DNA of 64,000 bases from Tubulanus polymorphus (taxonomy: Eukaryota > Nemertea > Palaeonemertea > Tubulaniformes > Tubulanidae), in contig NC_134036.1 of assembly GCF_964204645.1 (NCBI RefSeq), positions 2,648,501 through 2,712,500 on the forward strand, written 5' to 3'. The translations under genes were made by a program, and so were the position numbers. Numbering within the stretch: the stretch's first letter is position 1; each line of letters starts with the position of its first letter. This document shows positions 35,401-46,900 of the stretch, piece after piece. The notes below the pieces were generated by a model. That model was not told the origin of the DNA. It did not search any database and saw only the letters and a list, made by a program, of their open reading frames with translations.

Positions 35401-36245
35401 ATTGATCTCATTGTTATCTGTCCGGTTTTTTTTTTAGGGGAGCGCGACACGGGTTGAAAATGAACGGTAAACTGAACCGCGTCGAGCAACAAGAACGTGA
35501 ACTCCTCGAACGTTTAGAACGTAAACTATCGAACGTGAAAACGGTCGCGTTCAACGAACGCGTCGCGACCAAATCGTACGCCATCGACGGCGATGTGGAT
35601 AAACTACGTAAAATACCGCAGCGTCGGAAAATACCGGTCGCCGAGGAGGACAACGACGAGGATACGACGTCTAGTGAAAGTGAAGAGGATGTTAAGAAGA
35701 AAAAGAAGAAAAGTAAGAAATCGCGGAAAGAAAATGTTACAGTCGCGAATAACGATAGCTCGGTCGGTGGGAATTCGAATTCGGACGCTTGCGCCGAGGC
35801 CGAAAATACAACAATCGCGTTAAAGAAAAAGAAAAAAAGTAAAAAGACGAGGCGTGATAGCGACTGCGTCAACACGGTAACTAACACTAACCAGGCAACG
35901 GGAAAGAAACGGAAATTAGACGGAGTCGGAGAGAGTGCGGAGGAAAGCGTATCGGAGGCGGATTCCTCGCTGAAAAAGAAACGCAAAAAGTCGAAAAAAT
36001 CGAACGGCGAAATCCCGACGGGGGATTTAGAAACTTCCGTGCTCTCGAATGGGGATTTAGAAACTGTCGTCGATGATGAACTTAAAACCGAAACGAAAAA
36101 GAAAAAGTCGAAAAAATCGAAATCGTCGAAAAATGAAAATTGTTCCGCGACGAAGAATTCGTCGTCGAATTGTGCGGACGATTCGGTCGTTGTGTCCGGA
36201 AAGAAAAAGAAAAAATCTAAAAAGAGTAAAAAGAAAAGTGATTAA
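32500..36245 (+). CDS. GPATCH4: G-patch domain-containing protein 4 (7 exons, 431 aa)
   Basis: GPATCH4 is a nucleolar G-patch protein; G-patch proteins bind and activate DEAH-box RNA helicases such as DHX15. Exons: 32500-32560, 32721-32794, 33077-33169, 33515-33625, 34129-34226, 34749-34799, 35438-36245; phases are consistent throughout. The G-patch covers about residues 8-50 (KHGWEEGSGLGKKEDGI, then TLKRDSAGVGHD), followed by the family-specific FHWWDHVFNKTA and LLYGRFIKAATMT segments and the ELWKACGGRTAHKGARHG block at about 150-170. The last ~240 residues are low-complexity Lys/Ser/Glu with at least six K-rich SKK clusters, as in vertebrate GPATCH4, and probably act as nucleolar targeting. 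An in-frame upstream ATG at 32470 would add ten residues; I chose 32500 because its residues run straight into the conserved block, but either start is possible. The gene is divergent from VPS13, about 4 kb away, and upstream of ATOS. Confidence 0.93.
33766..34015 (+). mobile_element. ~245-bp dispersed element, copy 1 (GPATCH4 intron 4)
   Basis: It shares order and orientation with 52773-53005: 'gaaaattttgcaagaaaatg', 'aaactgatacc', 'aaaagttt', 'ctctgtatttcc', 'ggtgccctttc', then a '(a)tcagac' end. Confidence 0.6.
34278..34501. mobile_element. ~222-bp MITE, AGGCTAAAAAAAATTGATAC ends, copy 1 (GPATCH4 intron 5)
   Basis: Terminal inverted repeats of about 33 bp (AGGCTAAAAA...ACCTTGTTTCTCCGC mirrored by GCGGAGAAACAAGGTAT...TTTAGCCT) enclose 'gacccggccggcc' blocks. 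Related copies are at 51930-52128 and, degraded, 36340-36530. Confidence 0.75.
34845..35225 (+). mobile_element. ~430-bp 'GGGTCCCTA' family, copy in GPATCH4 intron 6
   Basis: Blocks 'gactccttgaaaa', 'aaactcctttcaaa', 'aggcaattagaaat', 'attaggcggttactgaatt', 'gtaattgggatatgaaagtg' and 'tttgaaggagaaaatttcaa' occur in the same order as in ATOS intron 3. Confidence 0.65.
35233..35356. mobile_element. ~124-bp palindromic element with GGGTCCTGTTTTATAGACT ends (GPATCH4 intron 6)
   Basis: The left end is mirrored by AGTCTATAAAACCGGGCCC. An inner inverted pair ('ttaaccggggg' and 'cccccgggtaa') is also present. It lies about 80 bp before exon 7. Confidence 0.65.
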
Positions 36246-36339
36246 TGAAAATTAACTTAATTTGTTGATGTTTCTATTTTTAACGTGATTTTACTTCCTT
36301 GTTTCTCAGTGGATTGTATGAAAATTGATGGATGTTTGG

Positions 36340-36530
36340 GTAAAAAAATCTATATCTTGTTTCTCCTAATCGACCGTTTGATTTTGTGCAAATAAGTTTT
36401 TAATCAATTCATTTCTATAACTGCCGGGTCTGTTATTGTTAGCTTGATCATGATTTTAAAAAATATTGTTCAGGAAAGAGGTTAGGCTCAGCGGAAATGA
36501 GAAACAAGGTATAAATTCTTTTTAGCCTTA
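36340..36530. mobile_element. AGGCTAAAAA MITE, degraded copy (GPATCH4 3' flank)
   Basis: It retains 'atcttgtttctcctaatcga' at one side and 'gagaaacaaggtataaattc' and 'tttttagcc' at the other. Confidence 0.6.
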
Positions 36531-37077
36531 GGATTTTACCGGGTTCAAAGGTTTTCTTTTATCCGTTTGATGGTCAGAGAGGCTAGATAGGAAGTTTCAA
36601 CATCATACTGGAAACTGTGAACCCTGGAGACTTGATGAATCTGGTCCCAAACTTTGATATTTTTCCTGAGCCCGTTTCACGTTTAAACGCGTGGACTCTG
36701 GAGATTTTTTCTGCAATTGAGGATAATCCAGGATGCTTGGATCATTAAGAGGATGTTGTTGAGATGCCGACCCTGGATCAGATCTGCTGATCTCGACCAC
36801 TCAGCATCTCTGATCATAAAGATGCCAATTAATAATGTATTAACATACGTAGGCCTACTTATTTTCAAATATATACTTTAGGGAGCCCTTCCAATCAAGG
36901 AGAGGAAAATCGTAGGCTCTTACGAAAAATGAAATATACATAACATTCGTATACGTTTCCCAAACATAGGCACAAATATTGTTTATACTGATTTCTTTAT
37001 GCGTAATGCTATGCGCCACAGCGAAAATAACAATCTAGAAAAAAACTTCTTTTTTAGTAGAAATCACCCAAAATTAA

Positions 37078-37083
37078 AATAAA
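37078..37083 (+). terminator. Possible GPATCH4 polyadenylation signal
   Basis: AATAAA occurs about 830 bp after the GPATCH4 stop in A-rich sequence. A variant signal (AATAAG, near 36390) is closer, so the real 3' end is uncertain. Confidence 0.3.
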
Positions 37084-37589
37084 ACTTATTGCAACTGCAA
37101 TGAGGAATGAAGGAGGAAAATTTTGTGAGAAATAATCTTGAATAATTCTTAGCGAATAGCGGCTCAGTCGCAGAAATAGCAGATAAGCGAAAATTACCGA
37201 CCGCCTAACCAGCGCATGTTCGTACATGCGCCATCAAACAGGTGCTCGCGTTTAACATAAAATCGATGCGTAGATAGAGCTGACCTAAATTCCATTTCAT
37301 CAATGAAAATTATGAATTTAGGTCGAATTGATTCATCAACGCGATCGGGAATTCATTTCTGAGATGGTTTTTCAGGGGATAAATTTTCGAAAGCGAAAAT
37401 TGATCGATTTTTCGACATTTTAATTTTTCAACCAGCGGGGTCAGAAAACAATTCAATTCATTTCAATATATTTATGAATCGTTGATTATCTCATGAAATT
37501 GAAACCCCGATTCCGAAAGTCGTTTTCGGGCCCCTTTTCAAAAACGATATTATGATGAAATCTTTCCCGCAGAGGTTTGTTTGTCAACA

Positions 37590-37730
37590 AATACCACGTG
37601 GATTTTGTTTACGTACGCCCGTGGATATGACGTCACCGGTGTTATCGGGCGGAGCTATGAGTCACGTGATCGCGCGAAATTGTCTACGTCGACAACATTC
37701 GAGGCGGAGTTACGCGTCACGTGATCGTAT
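37590..37730 (+). promoter_or_regulatory. ATOS proximal promoter: three E-boxes and a CRE
   Basis: Upstream of the inferred first ATOS exon is a locally CpG-rich block. It contains CCACGTGG (37594-37601), a perfect CRE TGACGTCA (37628-37635), and two TCACGTGA E-boxes (37662-37669 and 37717-37724). The last two sit in a duplicated module of about 26 bp that begins GGCGGAG and ends GTCACGTGATCG, repeated 55 bp apart. TCACGTGA is the core of USF, MITF/TFE and CLEAR-type sites. The block lies about 200-330 bp before ATG 37923, as expected for a proximal promoter. Factor identity is inference. Confidence 0.55.
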
Positions 37731-37922
37731 GATTGACAACTGAGCAGAACCATTGAGAGAGAGATTTTATGGTATTTGTCAGTTGTTGGGCTGATTTTTG
37801 ACCGTACTGGAGGAGTTAATTAACGAGTTTTCAGGACAAAGGAAATGTCCAGACACGTCACGCGAACGTTCTATGTCCGCGAACGAATGGACTGACCGAG
37901 ACTCGGCGATATTTGAACAATC

Positions 37923-40900
37923 ATGAAGCCTAACTCGTTCGGCGGAGTTGGTGTTGGTAGGTTACCCTTTTTTCTCATAATCATCATTTTTTTTCGTGTT
38001 GATTTTGCCGTTGTTTATTACTAGAAATTCACTATTTGTTTATTGTTTACTTAACGACCGAAATTTCTTCACAGTGTTAGTCGGGTTAGATTCCTTTCCT
38101 GACCTTGACAATATATGGTTCAATAAAGGGGCTTCATTTTTCCATTCCAGTCCCATTCCTTTTCCTTAAGACGCAACTCACGATCAGCTCTTCTCTTTAA
38201 TCTTGGCTATTTTCACTATTTTTTGGCCGGTTCCTAGACCCTGGTTGTCAGTCGAAACTTCTCTTTTCAAATAGGCCTAACCGATGTTGATTTTATTTGA
38301 GTTGCTAGGGTTAGGTCGTTGTTGGATTTGTTGGGCCCCAGTTTTGCCTGACTGGACCTGTCTGGGGCGGCCTCCAAAATTTAATGAGGTTTTTGCTACG
38401 TAACCACACAACCACTAGATCCTGATATGAGTCCATACGCGATCATTTCGACGAAAAATATACAAGTAATTTATTCTGAAAGTCGAACGTTTAGAATCGA
38501 TTTTTCAACCAGCGAATGTTTCCCCATATGTTTAGATATGGAAGGAGACTACGAGTTTGACGTATACAGATTACAGGGCCGCTGATGTGGCTGTATAGAT
38601 AAACAGGCAACCAATAACAGAACCGATACTGTGCATAATTTCCTCGTGAACAGCTGACTGTCGATCTGGCATAATATAACATTATAGAGACAATAGATTG
38701 ATTATGATTCTAGATGAGGGTTATTCTAATGGGTGTGGGGGAGGCGTCGTAGCCTTAATGGATCAGAGAATCCTCTTTTACTCATTAGTAATAGTTTTGA
38801 TTTTAAACAATGGTTTTTTAAAGGGAGTGGGTCTTTTTACATTAAAAATTGACAAAAATTTATAAATAGTTTAATTAATCAGGGTATCATACGGAAATGG
38901 CTTTTTCAAGTCCTAGAGAATTCTAGAATGGATTTAATCCTGATGGTAGGCATAAAGGGGTTTTCTAAATGGTTCCTGATATCGGCAGGATTCATATGCA
39001 GCCTTTTTTCACTGATTTCCTCACTGAATAACATCAACCCGAATGTCGTTTTTTTTGGTAGGATCAGATTCTATGAATTTTGTCGACATCTCAAAAGATT
39101 TCCGAATGAAGGGACAATGAAATGTTCAGGTGGCCGTCATTCCTCTCTCTGTCTCTCAGAAAAAATGTGTCTGCTATATTGAATGAGTGTCCTGGAAATC
39201 AGGCTGTATTTGAGTCAGCATTGTGTCATCTTACTGCGAAGCTGACCTCGATATTTTATTCCGAGCGAAATGATATGATGATGAGACAGCACTGGAAGAG
39301 ATAGGTGTGCGTTTCTGCATCGTGTTATTGTTTGAATGAAAGGAAGAAAACATGAGATCTACAGCAGCGGCGCCCTCTTGACATTTCATTTTACTTTGTG
39401 AAAAGTGAAACCGACTTTGATAGCGATCTCTCCCTTCTCTCTCCCTGTCTCCATTTCTTACCCCATTCTCCCCTTCTCTTTGTCCCTCTTTCCCTTTCCC
39501 GATTGGATTCTCTCACTTTCTCTCTGTTCCCGGCCTCCCTGTCTCCATTTCTTACCTCACTCTCCCCTTCTCCCTCCCTGTCTCGTTCCTGGTTCCCTTT
39601 CTTTCCCCATTCTCCCATTCTCTTCTCTCCCCTTTCCCTGCTCCCTCCCTGTGTTGTTCCTGGCTCCCTTTCCCCCTCTCTTCTTTCCCTCTCTTCTTCC
39701 CTCTCTCTACTCTCACGGTCTCCTCTCTACCTGTGTAAAATGGCAATATTTCAACACAGCTTTACCTATACCTGCAGTAAGTAGAACCGCCCTTTAGTAT
39801 AGGAGGCCTGTATATTGACACAGTGTCTCACTGCCGTGACCTAGTTACTGAGCCTATTTCTGTCGGTGGTGTTACTGTTACTGTTTTTCCTATATGGTAT
39901 AAATAGTAACCCCTTGTGTATATGTTATTTTTGGTTGAGCTGCTGCTGGTGGTTGTTGTTTTTGAAGTATGTAGATATCAAGTTCTCTCAGTGGTAGATG
40001 GACTTCTGACAGTCAAAAGTGAGGAGGAAATGCAGTGAGGATCTTTGGCGTACAAAGCTATTGTTAATTCAGGGCTCTTAGTTACAGTAACTTTTGAAAA
40101 TTCGAAGTAAAATCTTGTTAATTTTTCTTTGTATTTTAGGATAAATTTTTTCTTGGTTTCAGAGTCAGGGCAGTTTTGGAAAGCGTTCTGTTTGCTCTCC
40201 GTCTGTTTTCTCTTCCCTCCCCTCCCCCCCCAAAAAAAAATTCAAATGCTAGGAATGGCTCCGAGTCAGGTGTCTTTTATAGATAATTTTCATGTTTTCC
40301 CCTTTTTACTACAGAATTCAGTATTCAGGGGGGATTTGTTTCTAGGGGTAAAGTAGAGCAGATGGATTAGCGCGATAAACCCTGGGAACATTTTTTTAAA
40401 AACCAATACGGTTCAGTTTCTTGTCATGCCAAACTTAAGAGTTACTAGTTTTGATATCTTTCATGTACCCCGCATTAGACTGGAAAATTTTAATTTTGTT
40501 CAGACGTATTAGAATTTTAAATTGACTCAATCATAATCCTGATTAAATACTAATCACGTATAGACGAGCTAGGGTAATGCTGCCGGTGCCGGCGCTGCTG
40601 CTGCCTAGACTATTTATGATTAATCACTTCATGCATAGAAATAAAAATCATATCCTTGTTTTAAGCGATTATGCAATGTGCACCTCAATAACAACCCGGG
40701 TATGTTAGTAAGTCCTACCTAGAGTAACATACCTATCTATAGATGATATATATATATATATGTTTGTTTTTGAGTTGAGAAATCTCTGTTCCGCACACGC
40801 GCGCTCGCGCCTCTTCGGGATAACTATTTTTACTCGCTTATAGTTGCGTTAACTCCGAAGTCTTACATCTTTAAAGTACAGCTATTTGTTTCGCTGTTTA

Positions 40901-43900
40901 GAAAAAAAAAACTACCTGCGGCCCCTGAATTATTTCAAAAATGCTGCGTTCCACGAACATTTTAAAGTCGCTGCCGGAATTCTGTTTCGAGTACAAAATC
41001 AAATCCATCTTTTGATAGAAGTTTTTAACAATGTCTCCCCCAGGGTGGAGCAGGTTATGTTGCCTATACCTAGATTCAACCGTTCATAACTCTTCAGCTA
41101 GATCTTTTAATCACATACTCTCTTACTTGTGGTCCCTATTCTCTCTCCCCATCCCTGGGTCCCCCATTCTGGATCCTTATCTCCCTACTAAAGAGTCTTT
41201 TCATGTTCTCCTGACCACACCAGACATCAGAACTTTCTTCCCCTTCTTTTCATTTATCATGTTTCCATCCTTGTCCTTCCTGACCCCTTAGTTTTCACCC
41301 TGTTTTCTTGTCCTTCCTGAACCCCTGTATTCTTGTTCTTGTTGAGCACTCTTGTAAGTTGTTGTCCGACAGTTTTTCTGCGTTATCGCGCTGGTACTCG
41401 GTACCCGCTCCAGTCTACCCCGGTATACCGGTGCTCCAGACACAAGGTCAAAATGACGTAGAGAATGAACTAATCTAGAATATCACTCTCTGATAAACAC
41501 GATACATGTGCTGTGACACATTGTCATTATTTATTGCTAATTTAAAAATGAAGTCTTTTCTGTTCTCTGGTTGTTGACGTTCATTTTGTATTCTGCACCG
41601 TACTGGAACACGTAGGCTAAACAATCCTAGATATTACATAAGGGTCATCTCCGGTTTAGTCTTTGATCTTGGTATAACTGTAATTATCAAGGTTTACGTA
41701 AAGAATAACAACAAGGTCTTTGTTGATGTCTGGTTTTTTCTGAGTGAGTTTAAGAAGATGTTTGTAAGGGTATCACTGCTGAATTTCATTTTCAGTATGT
41801 TGAATATATCCAAGCCCTTTCAATCCAGGAAAGTCTTTGTGGAACGGAAAAGTTCATTCCTGAAAATAGTGACTATTAACTAGGATATTGAGTCGAAACG
41901 TTGAATAAACTACTAGCCCAAGGGAACATCGTGGGACCTTATAGGGGGTTCTCTATTGGCCTACATGATAAAAGGTCATTTAGTTTAATAGGAGGTAGCC
42001 AGTCCCAGTGACCAGCAGTACAACCCTGTCATTTCTCCACTCAGTATTCTATTGTAGGTGATACAATCTACACTATGTGTACAATGTATCGATACTGAAT
42101 TGATAAAATCATTGAGATTTTCATTCATATTTTCAAGTGTGAGATAGAATGAGATTGCACAGCTTGACATCCTATCTAGTTGATATATATACTGTATGAG
42201 ATTCATACATTATGTATTGATTGTCATCAACATTTCCAGCTGTTTTAGGATATAAATAGCCATATACCTGCTACACAGCTATGCGTATACTTCCTTCCTG
42301 GTGAGGAGGGACACAAATTCCTAGCATTCCATCACACTGTAAAAAAGAATAAAATAAAAGTTTTTTTACTTATTGTTACTAAATTCAAAAATATTTAGCA
42401 TATTGATTTTGCGTTTACAAGTAAAAGTCAATTCATGAAGCCATTGATGTTTTACACAAGTACATTGTCAACTGCCAATATTTTATGAATGTTCATCAAT
42501 ATGTTTCACTGTTTTAGTAGTTATAGACTTTAAAGTAGTCTTGAGGCCACCATCTTAGTACTGTAGTCTATCGGAAAACTTAAAACCAGTCATTAGATTT
42601 AGGACCACTTAAAGTTTTTTTAAAGTCTTTGAATATGGAACCAGCTCTAAGTCCATGCCTAGACTGACTGCAGTGAGAGAGTATTGCCCTAGTCAACAGA
42701 ATTGGATTGTTCATGAAACCTAACTACGAAGAGACCACGACCGTTAAGTGTTGCCCGCAGCACACTGTTAACAGCCAGCAGGATTCGAACCCACTGGTCA
42801 GTCATCACTAATAGTGATTGTAACAGCATCACATCTAATCTCACTGAGCTACTGAGCTATATTCTAATTTACCAGGGGTTAACTTATTTGAATGAAAGTT
42901 GAGTTAAAACCCTTGGGTTCAAGTTTTAACCTCACGACAGGACGGGACGGCCGCTGAAATATTTCCTGTTCACCGTCAGCAACCAACAGGACTGGAATTC
43001 ACCTGAGATTGTTACTAAGCACTGATATATTGTATTGTTGTAGGATCAGCGGAAATGGACGATGATTTGAGTTTAGAAAGCGATCCGCGTCGATTGTTCC
43101 TAGACGTCGGTACGCTGATCACCGAGGTTCGCGTGCCTGAATTATCTACGAAAGGACGCACGGAAGGACCGCATTGTTGTCTCCCTGGTTACACGGAACA
43201 CGCGTGCTCTGAACGAGACCCGTTGGTAAGTAATATACCCCCTGATACAATGGAATGAGAAAAATATGGCCGCCTTCATTGATACCCACTATGACATCAT
43301 CAAATTGATGTCATGCGATATAGACGCCTTTAAGATACTCCATGACACTATTTTCATACTCAAGTAAAGATGTCTGCCTCCATTTATCCCCTATGACCAA
43401 TATTTGAAGAATCTATAACTAAGTTTACTACAGACTCTTCAGAAAAAGATGGCTACTCTGAAACCCCTTATGACGTCATCAGATTACCAATCGACCCAGA
43501 AAAGATGGATACCTCCAAAATTCCTCCTATGACATCGTCAAACCTCCATTTGCATGATGCGATGGTAATTTGATGATGTCATAGTGGGAGTCCACGGAAA
43601 TTGGGAATATTCATGGAGGTAGCCATGTCTCCTTGAAGTTTATCTATAAAACCACGTGATTTTAATGATATCATAGATAAATTTATGGAAACTTCTTTTC
43701 TGGAAGTGTTCATATCATCAATTTGATGATGTCATAGGGGGTATTTGTGAAAGCGGCCATATATAACGGAAGAGTTTTAATGAGATGATGTCATAGGGGG
43801 TATATATGTAAGCAGCCATGTTTACAGTATGTTTTGTGTTGCAGTGTCGTACAGCGAATGAAGTGAAGGAGCAGTTATCGTCGCTATGGTATAAATCGGT

Positions 43901-46900
43901 ACCGGCGTGTATCGATGTGTTACTCTACCCGGACTGTTGTCACGGCGAACAGGCCGCTACCGACGATACACACCAGGGCGGCGCCGCTAGTCGCGATGTG
44001 AACTCGATCATGTTAGAACAGTGGACGATACAAGTGATACAGCGTCGGTAAGTTATACAAGGGTCCCTCCTCCTTGATTCCTCAAAAGCTTCTTCTAAAC
44101 GGAAAGTACTTTTAAAGGTGCTGGTAAGTACAATTAACGATACGCCCCAGGTATGAGTTCACTAGTCTCCGCTTGGCTCAGATCTTGTTGGACTAATAAT
44201 AGATTTTCTTAGACCTGGGTCTCTCTCTATACGACTCCTTGATTCCTTGAAAACTCCTAGACAGAAAATGCATTTAAAATTGGTTGAAACTGCTTAATTT
44301 GAACAAAATGCGTGGAACTCCTTTCAAACACCTTCAATTTTGAGAATTAAGCAATTAGAAATTTTTGTCTAGTTTGTAATTGCACTGTAGACCTTTCCTA
44401 AATCGGTACAGTTTGGACCAGGATCTTTTTATAACCCTATTAGGCAGTTACCGAATTAGACAACATAGGACTTTGCTTACAAAACTACTGAATTAATGGT
44501 TAACTGAGATAAGCAATACCAAGGAGACCAAGAAGTCTAGAGTAATTGGGATATCAGTGATTCAGGCGCTTCTTTGATATTTGAAATTTAAATCTCCTAG
44601 AAAACTCTGTTGGCCTAGGAATGCTTGATCTGTAGGGACTTTGCAACTGTACTAAACAAGTTCGTGTTTTATGAAGTGTCTAATATTGCTATGTTTACAT
44701 TGACAGGTCTAATGAACAGTGGATGACCGGGAAGGCGTTGACTCAAGCTTTGAGATCGTATCTATTTTTCTCACAGTTATCCGCGTGGTATAATCAAACT
44801 CAAGGTCGTCAGCCTCGTACTGTCGTGTATAGGTAGGTCGCATTACCTCCTTCACAACCAGCAGCCAGTTGCTGGAAATTTGGTTAAAGATAACCGGTGG
44901 ATAAATACCATATTAACGATGAACTTTCTAATTGTCACTTTATCAACTATCCACTGGTTAACTGTAACCAACTTTTGAGCAACTGCAGCTCCAAGTTCCT
45001 AATGGCAACACCAGATGGCGCAGCAAAACACCAGGTTATTCGTTGTGAAGATCAGTTCGTGTCCAATGAAATTTGAACTTAGAATTTAGCCTTCCAAATC
45101 GGAAAATTTTCAAACGACTCATTTGATAGATATAAAAAGATTCCCTTTCTCAAGTGTATGGTCTTGATTTCATGGTATTGACTTGCAAATTGACTCAAAA
45201 TATGAACTCCTATTTCTCAAGAACTTTAGATCTTTGGCCGGTGAGATTTCTCTGGTGTATCCACTGAGAATTAGGTTCTAATGCTAGGAGTTTTTAGAAT
45301 TGTGCTGATGATGTATGTTTGTGTATTGTATATTTACAGAGTTTCTGTTCCTGGTGAAAGCGATCTGAATCTATTTCCCGCTGCGCCCGTTGAACACGCG
45401 TTCCCAAACGTACCGATCAGTAAAACTACCAGTTTAAAAGTATCGAGTATCTCGATACCTCGCGGTTCCTCGTCGATACCTCGTGTTCTGTGTTACAAAG
45501 ATCACTCGTCGCATGTGCACAACGTACAGAGATATGGCCACGCCGAGGATCAACCAGCTGGGGCGGCGTCCAACGAACCGGACCAGGTTTGGTCCCGTCA
45601 TCGGACCGGCACACGACCATCAGAATCGGCGACGAAAACAGAACCATATGCAAGTCCGACTATCCAGCCGTATTTTACCTATACCCTCGAGGCTGCCGAC
45701 ACGCCTGGTGAATATTACCCGCTAGAGGTCGCCGCTGGTGGCGGTGGTCGCGGCGGAAAAGACGATAAAATGCAATATAGAAAATCTATGCAATCTCAAT
45801 TAGCAGCGCCACCTATAGTGAGAACTGTGATCGATCGTGCATCGGGCGCTATACCAAAACGGACGGACAGTGGCGCCACCACTGGGACAAAATCGAAATC
45901 GAGGGAACTAAAGGCAGCGGAACAGATCAGCTCGGACCGGAGTCGGACTCCTCCGCCTTCCGAGCTGAGTTTACGTGCGGAGATCACGATGAAAACGCTG
46001 AAAAGTCCGACGGTTCTTGTCACCGAGCAACCGCTGTCGCAACAACAGGTTTACTTCTCATCGGTGACCGGACGAGAATCGGTACGCGGTCGATTTCAGG
46101 AAACGGCGATAAAAATGGCGTCGATCGACTTGTCGCAGAAATCAGTCGACGACCGGCGACAACAGACAGATGTTTTAGAGGCGTGCGGTCGACCGATGTC
46201 TCCCGCCGAGATCGAACAATATCTGTGGCTGTTAAAACCAAATCACGGGCGTCGCTCTGAGTCGCCGGATACAGTGTCGCCCTCTAGCGTCGACAGTCGA
46301 TTATCACCGCTGTATTTATCGTTGAATAAACCGTTGTCGGACTCAGCGGCTTGTTCGTCGACCGCTCGACTAGTCAACGAGTCGATGTGTTCGTCGACCA
46401 GTTCTAACGATTCGAACGGAGCCGCGTCGCCCCCGGCCACGAACGTCGCGACGACGACACGTCACCGCGGGCGACGTAAAGGTTTGAAGGTCGTTCCATC
46501 GTACGAACGTAAATGTCTGATCGGTCGAATGTCCGATTCACCATCGCCGTCGCCGACGCGCGTTTCTCGTCGCGAACTGTTACCGCTCGGTCAGCGCAAA
46601 CCTCTCCGCGGTAACAACAACGCAAATAATTCGGCGTGTGATTCGGAAATCATGGAACGACATCGCGGCGGATTCGTTTTATCGTCGTCGGACAGCGATC
46701 AATCGATTCCTGAATCTGGATCGAGTTCCAGTTTAATCGCGAATAACGGCAGCAACACCGGCGCCCTCTGTGATCATTCAAACGCAACCGGCCTAGAAAA
46801 CGCGTTCTCCGAGTTACACATAACGCCGCCTAGCGGTCGTCTGGAGAATCGCGGCGATGAGACGTCCATGCAGCGGAACGGTTCGCAGGGAATCGCGATG

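Larger units (their letters stand above)
36246..37589. other. GPATCH4-ATOS intergenic region
   Basis: Apart from the degraded MITE at 36340-36530 and a possible poly(A) signal, I see no gene or strong repeat here. Short ORFs at 36603-36868 are on the minus strand and not recognisable. Confidence 0.5.
37957..43043 (+). other. ATOS intron 1 (5.1 kb)
   Basis: It contains a pyrimidine-rich tract (39420-39730), a short (TA)n run near 40748, a MITE copy (42515-42655) and a tRNA-like SINE fragment (42770-42862). No conserved exon is apparent. Its existence depends on the inferred exon 1. Confidence 0.5.

Noticed and set aside
35414-35986. 190-codon hydrophobic/Ser-rich ORF antisense to GPATCH4 exon 7
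   Set aside because: It is the complement of Lys- and Glu-rich codons, which become Phe/Leu/Ser; the sense frame is the conserved gene.
39391-39797. Ser/Pro/Leu-rich and Arg/Glu/Gly-rich ORFs of 60-130 codons on both strands
   Set aside because: They are products of a polypyrimidine tract; composition alone explains open frames in several registers.
45281-45339. Hydrophobic N-terminal extension (MLGVFRIVLMMYV...) in frame with ATOS exon 5, suggesting a signal peptide
   Set aside because: It ends exactly at a good 3' splice site, and upstream exons with conserved ATOS motifs join in phase at 45340. The extension is intron sequence.
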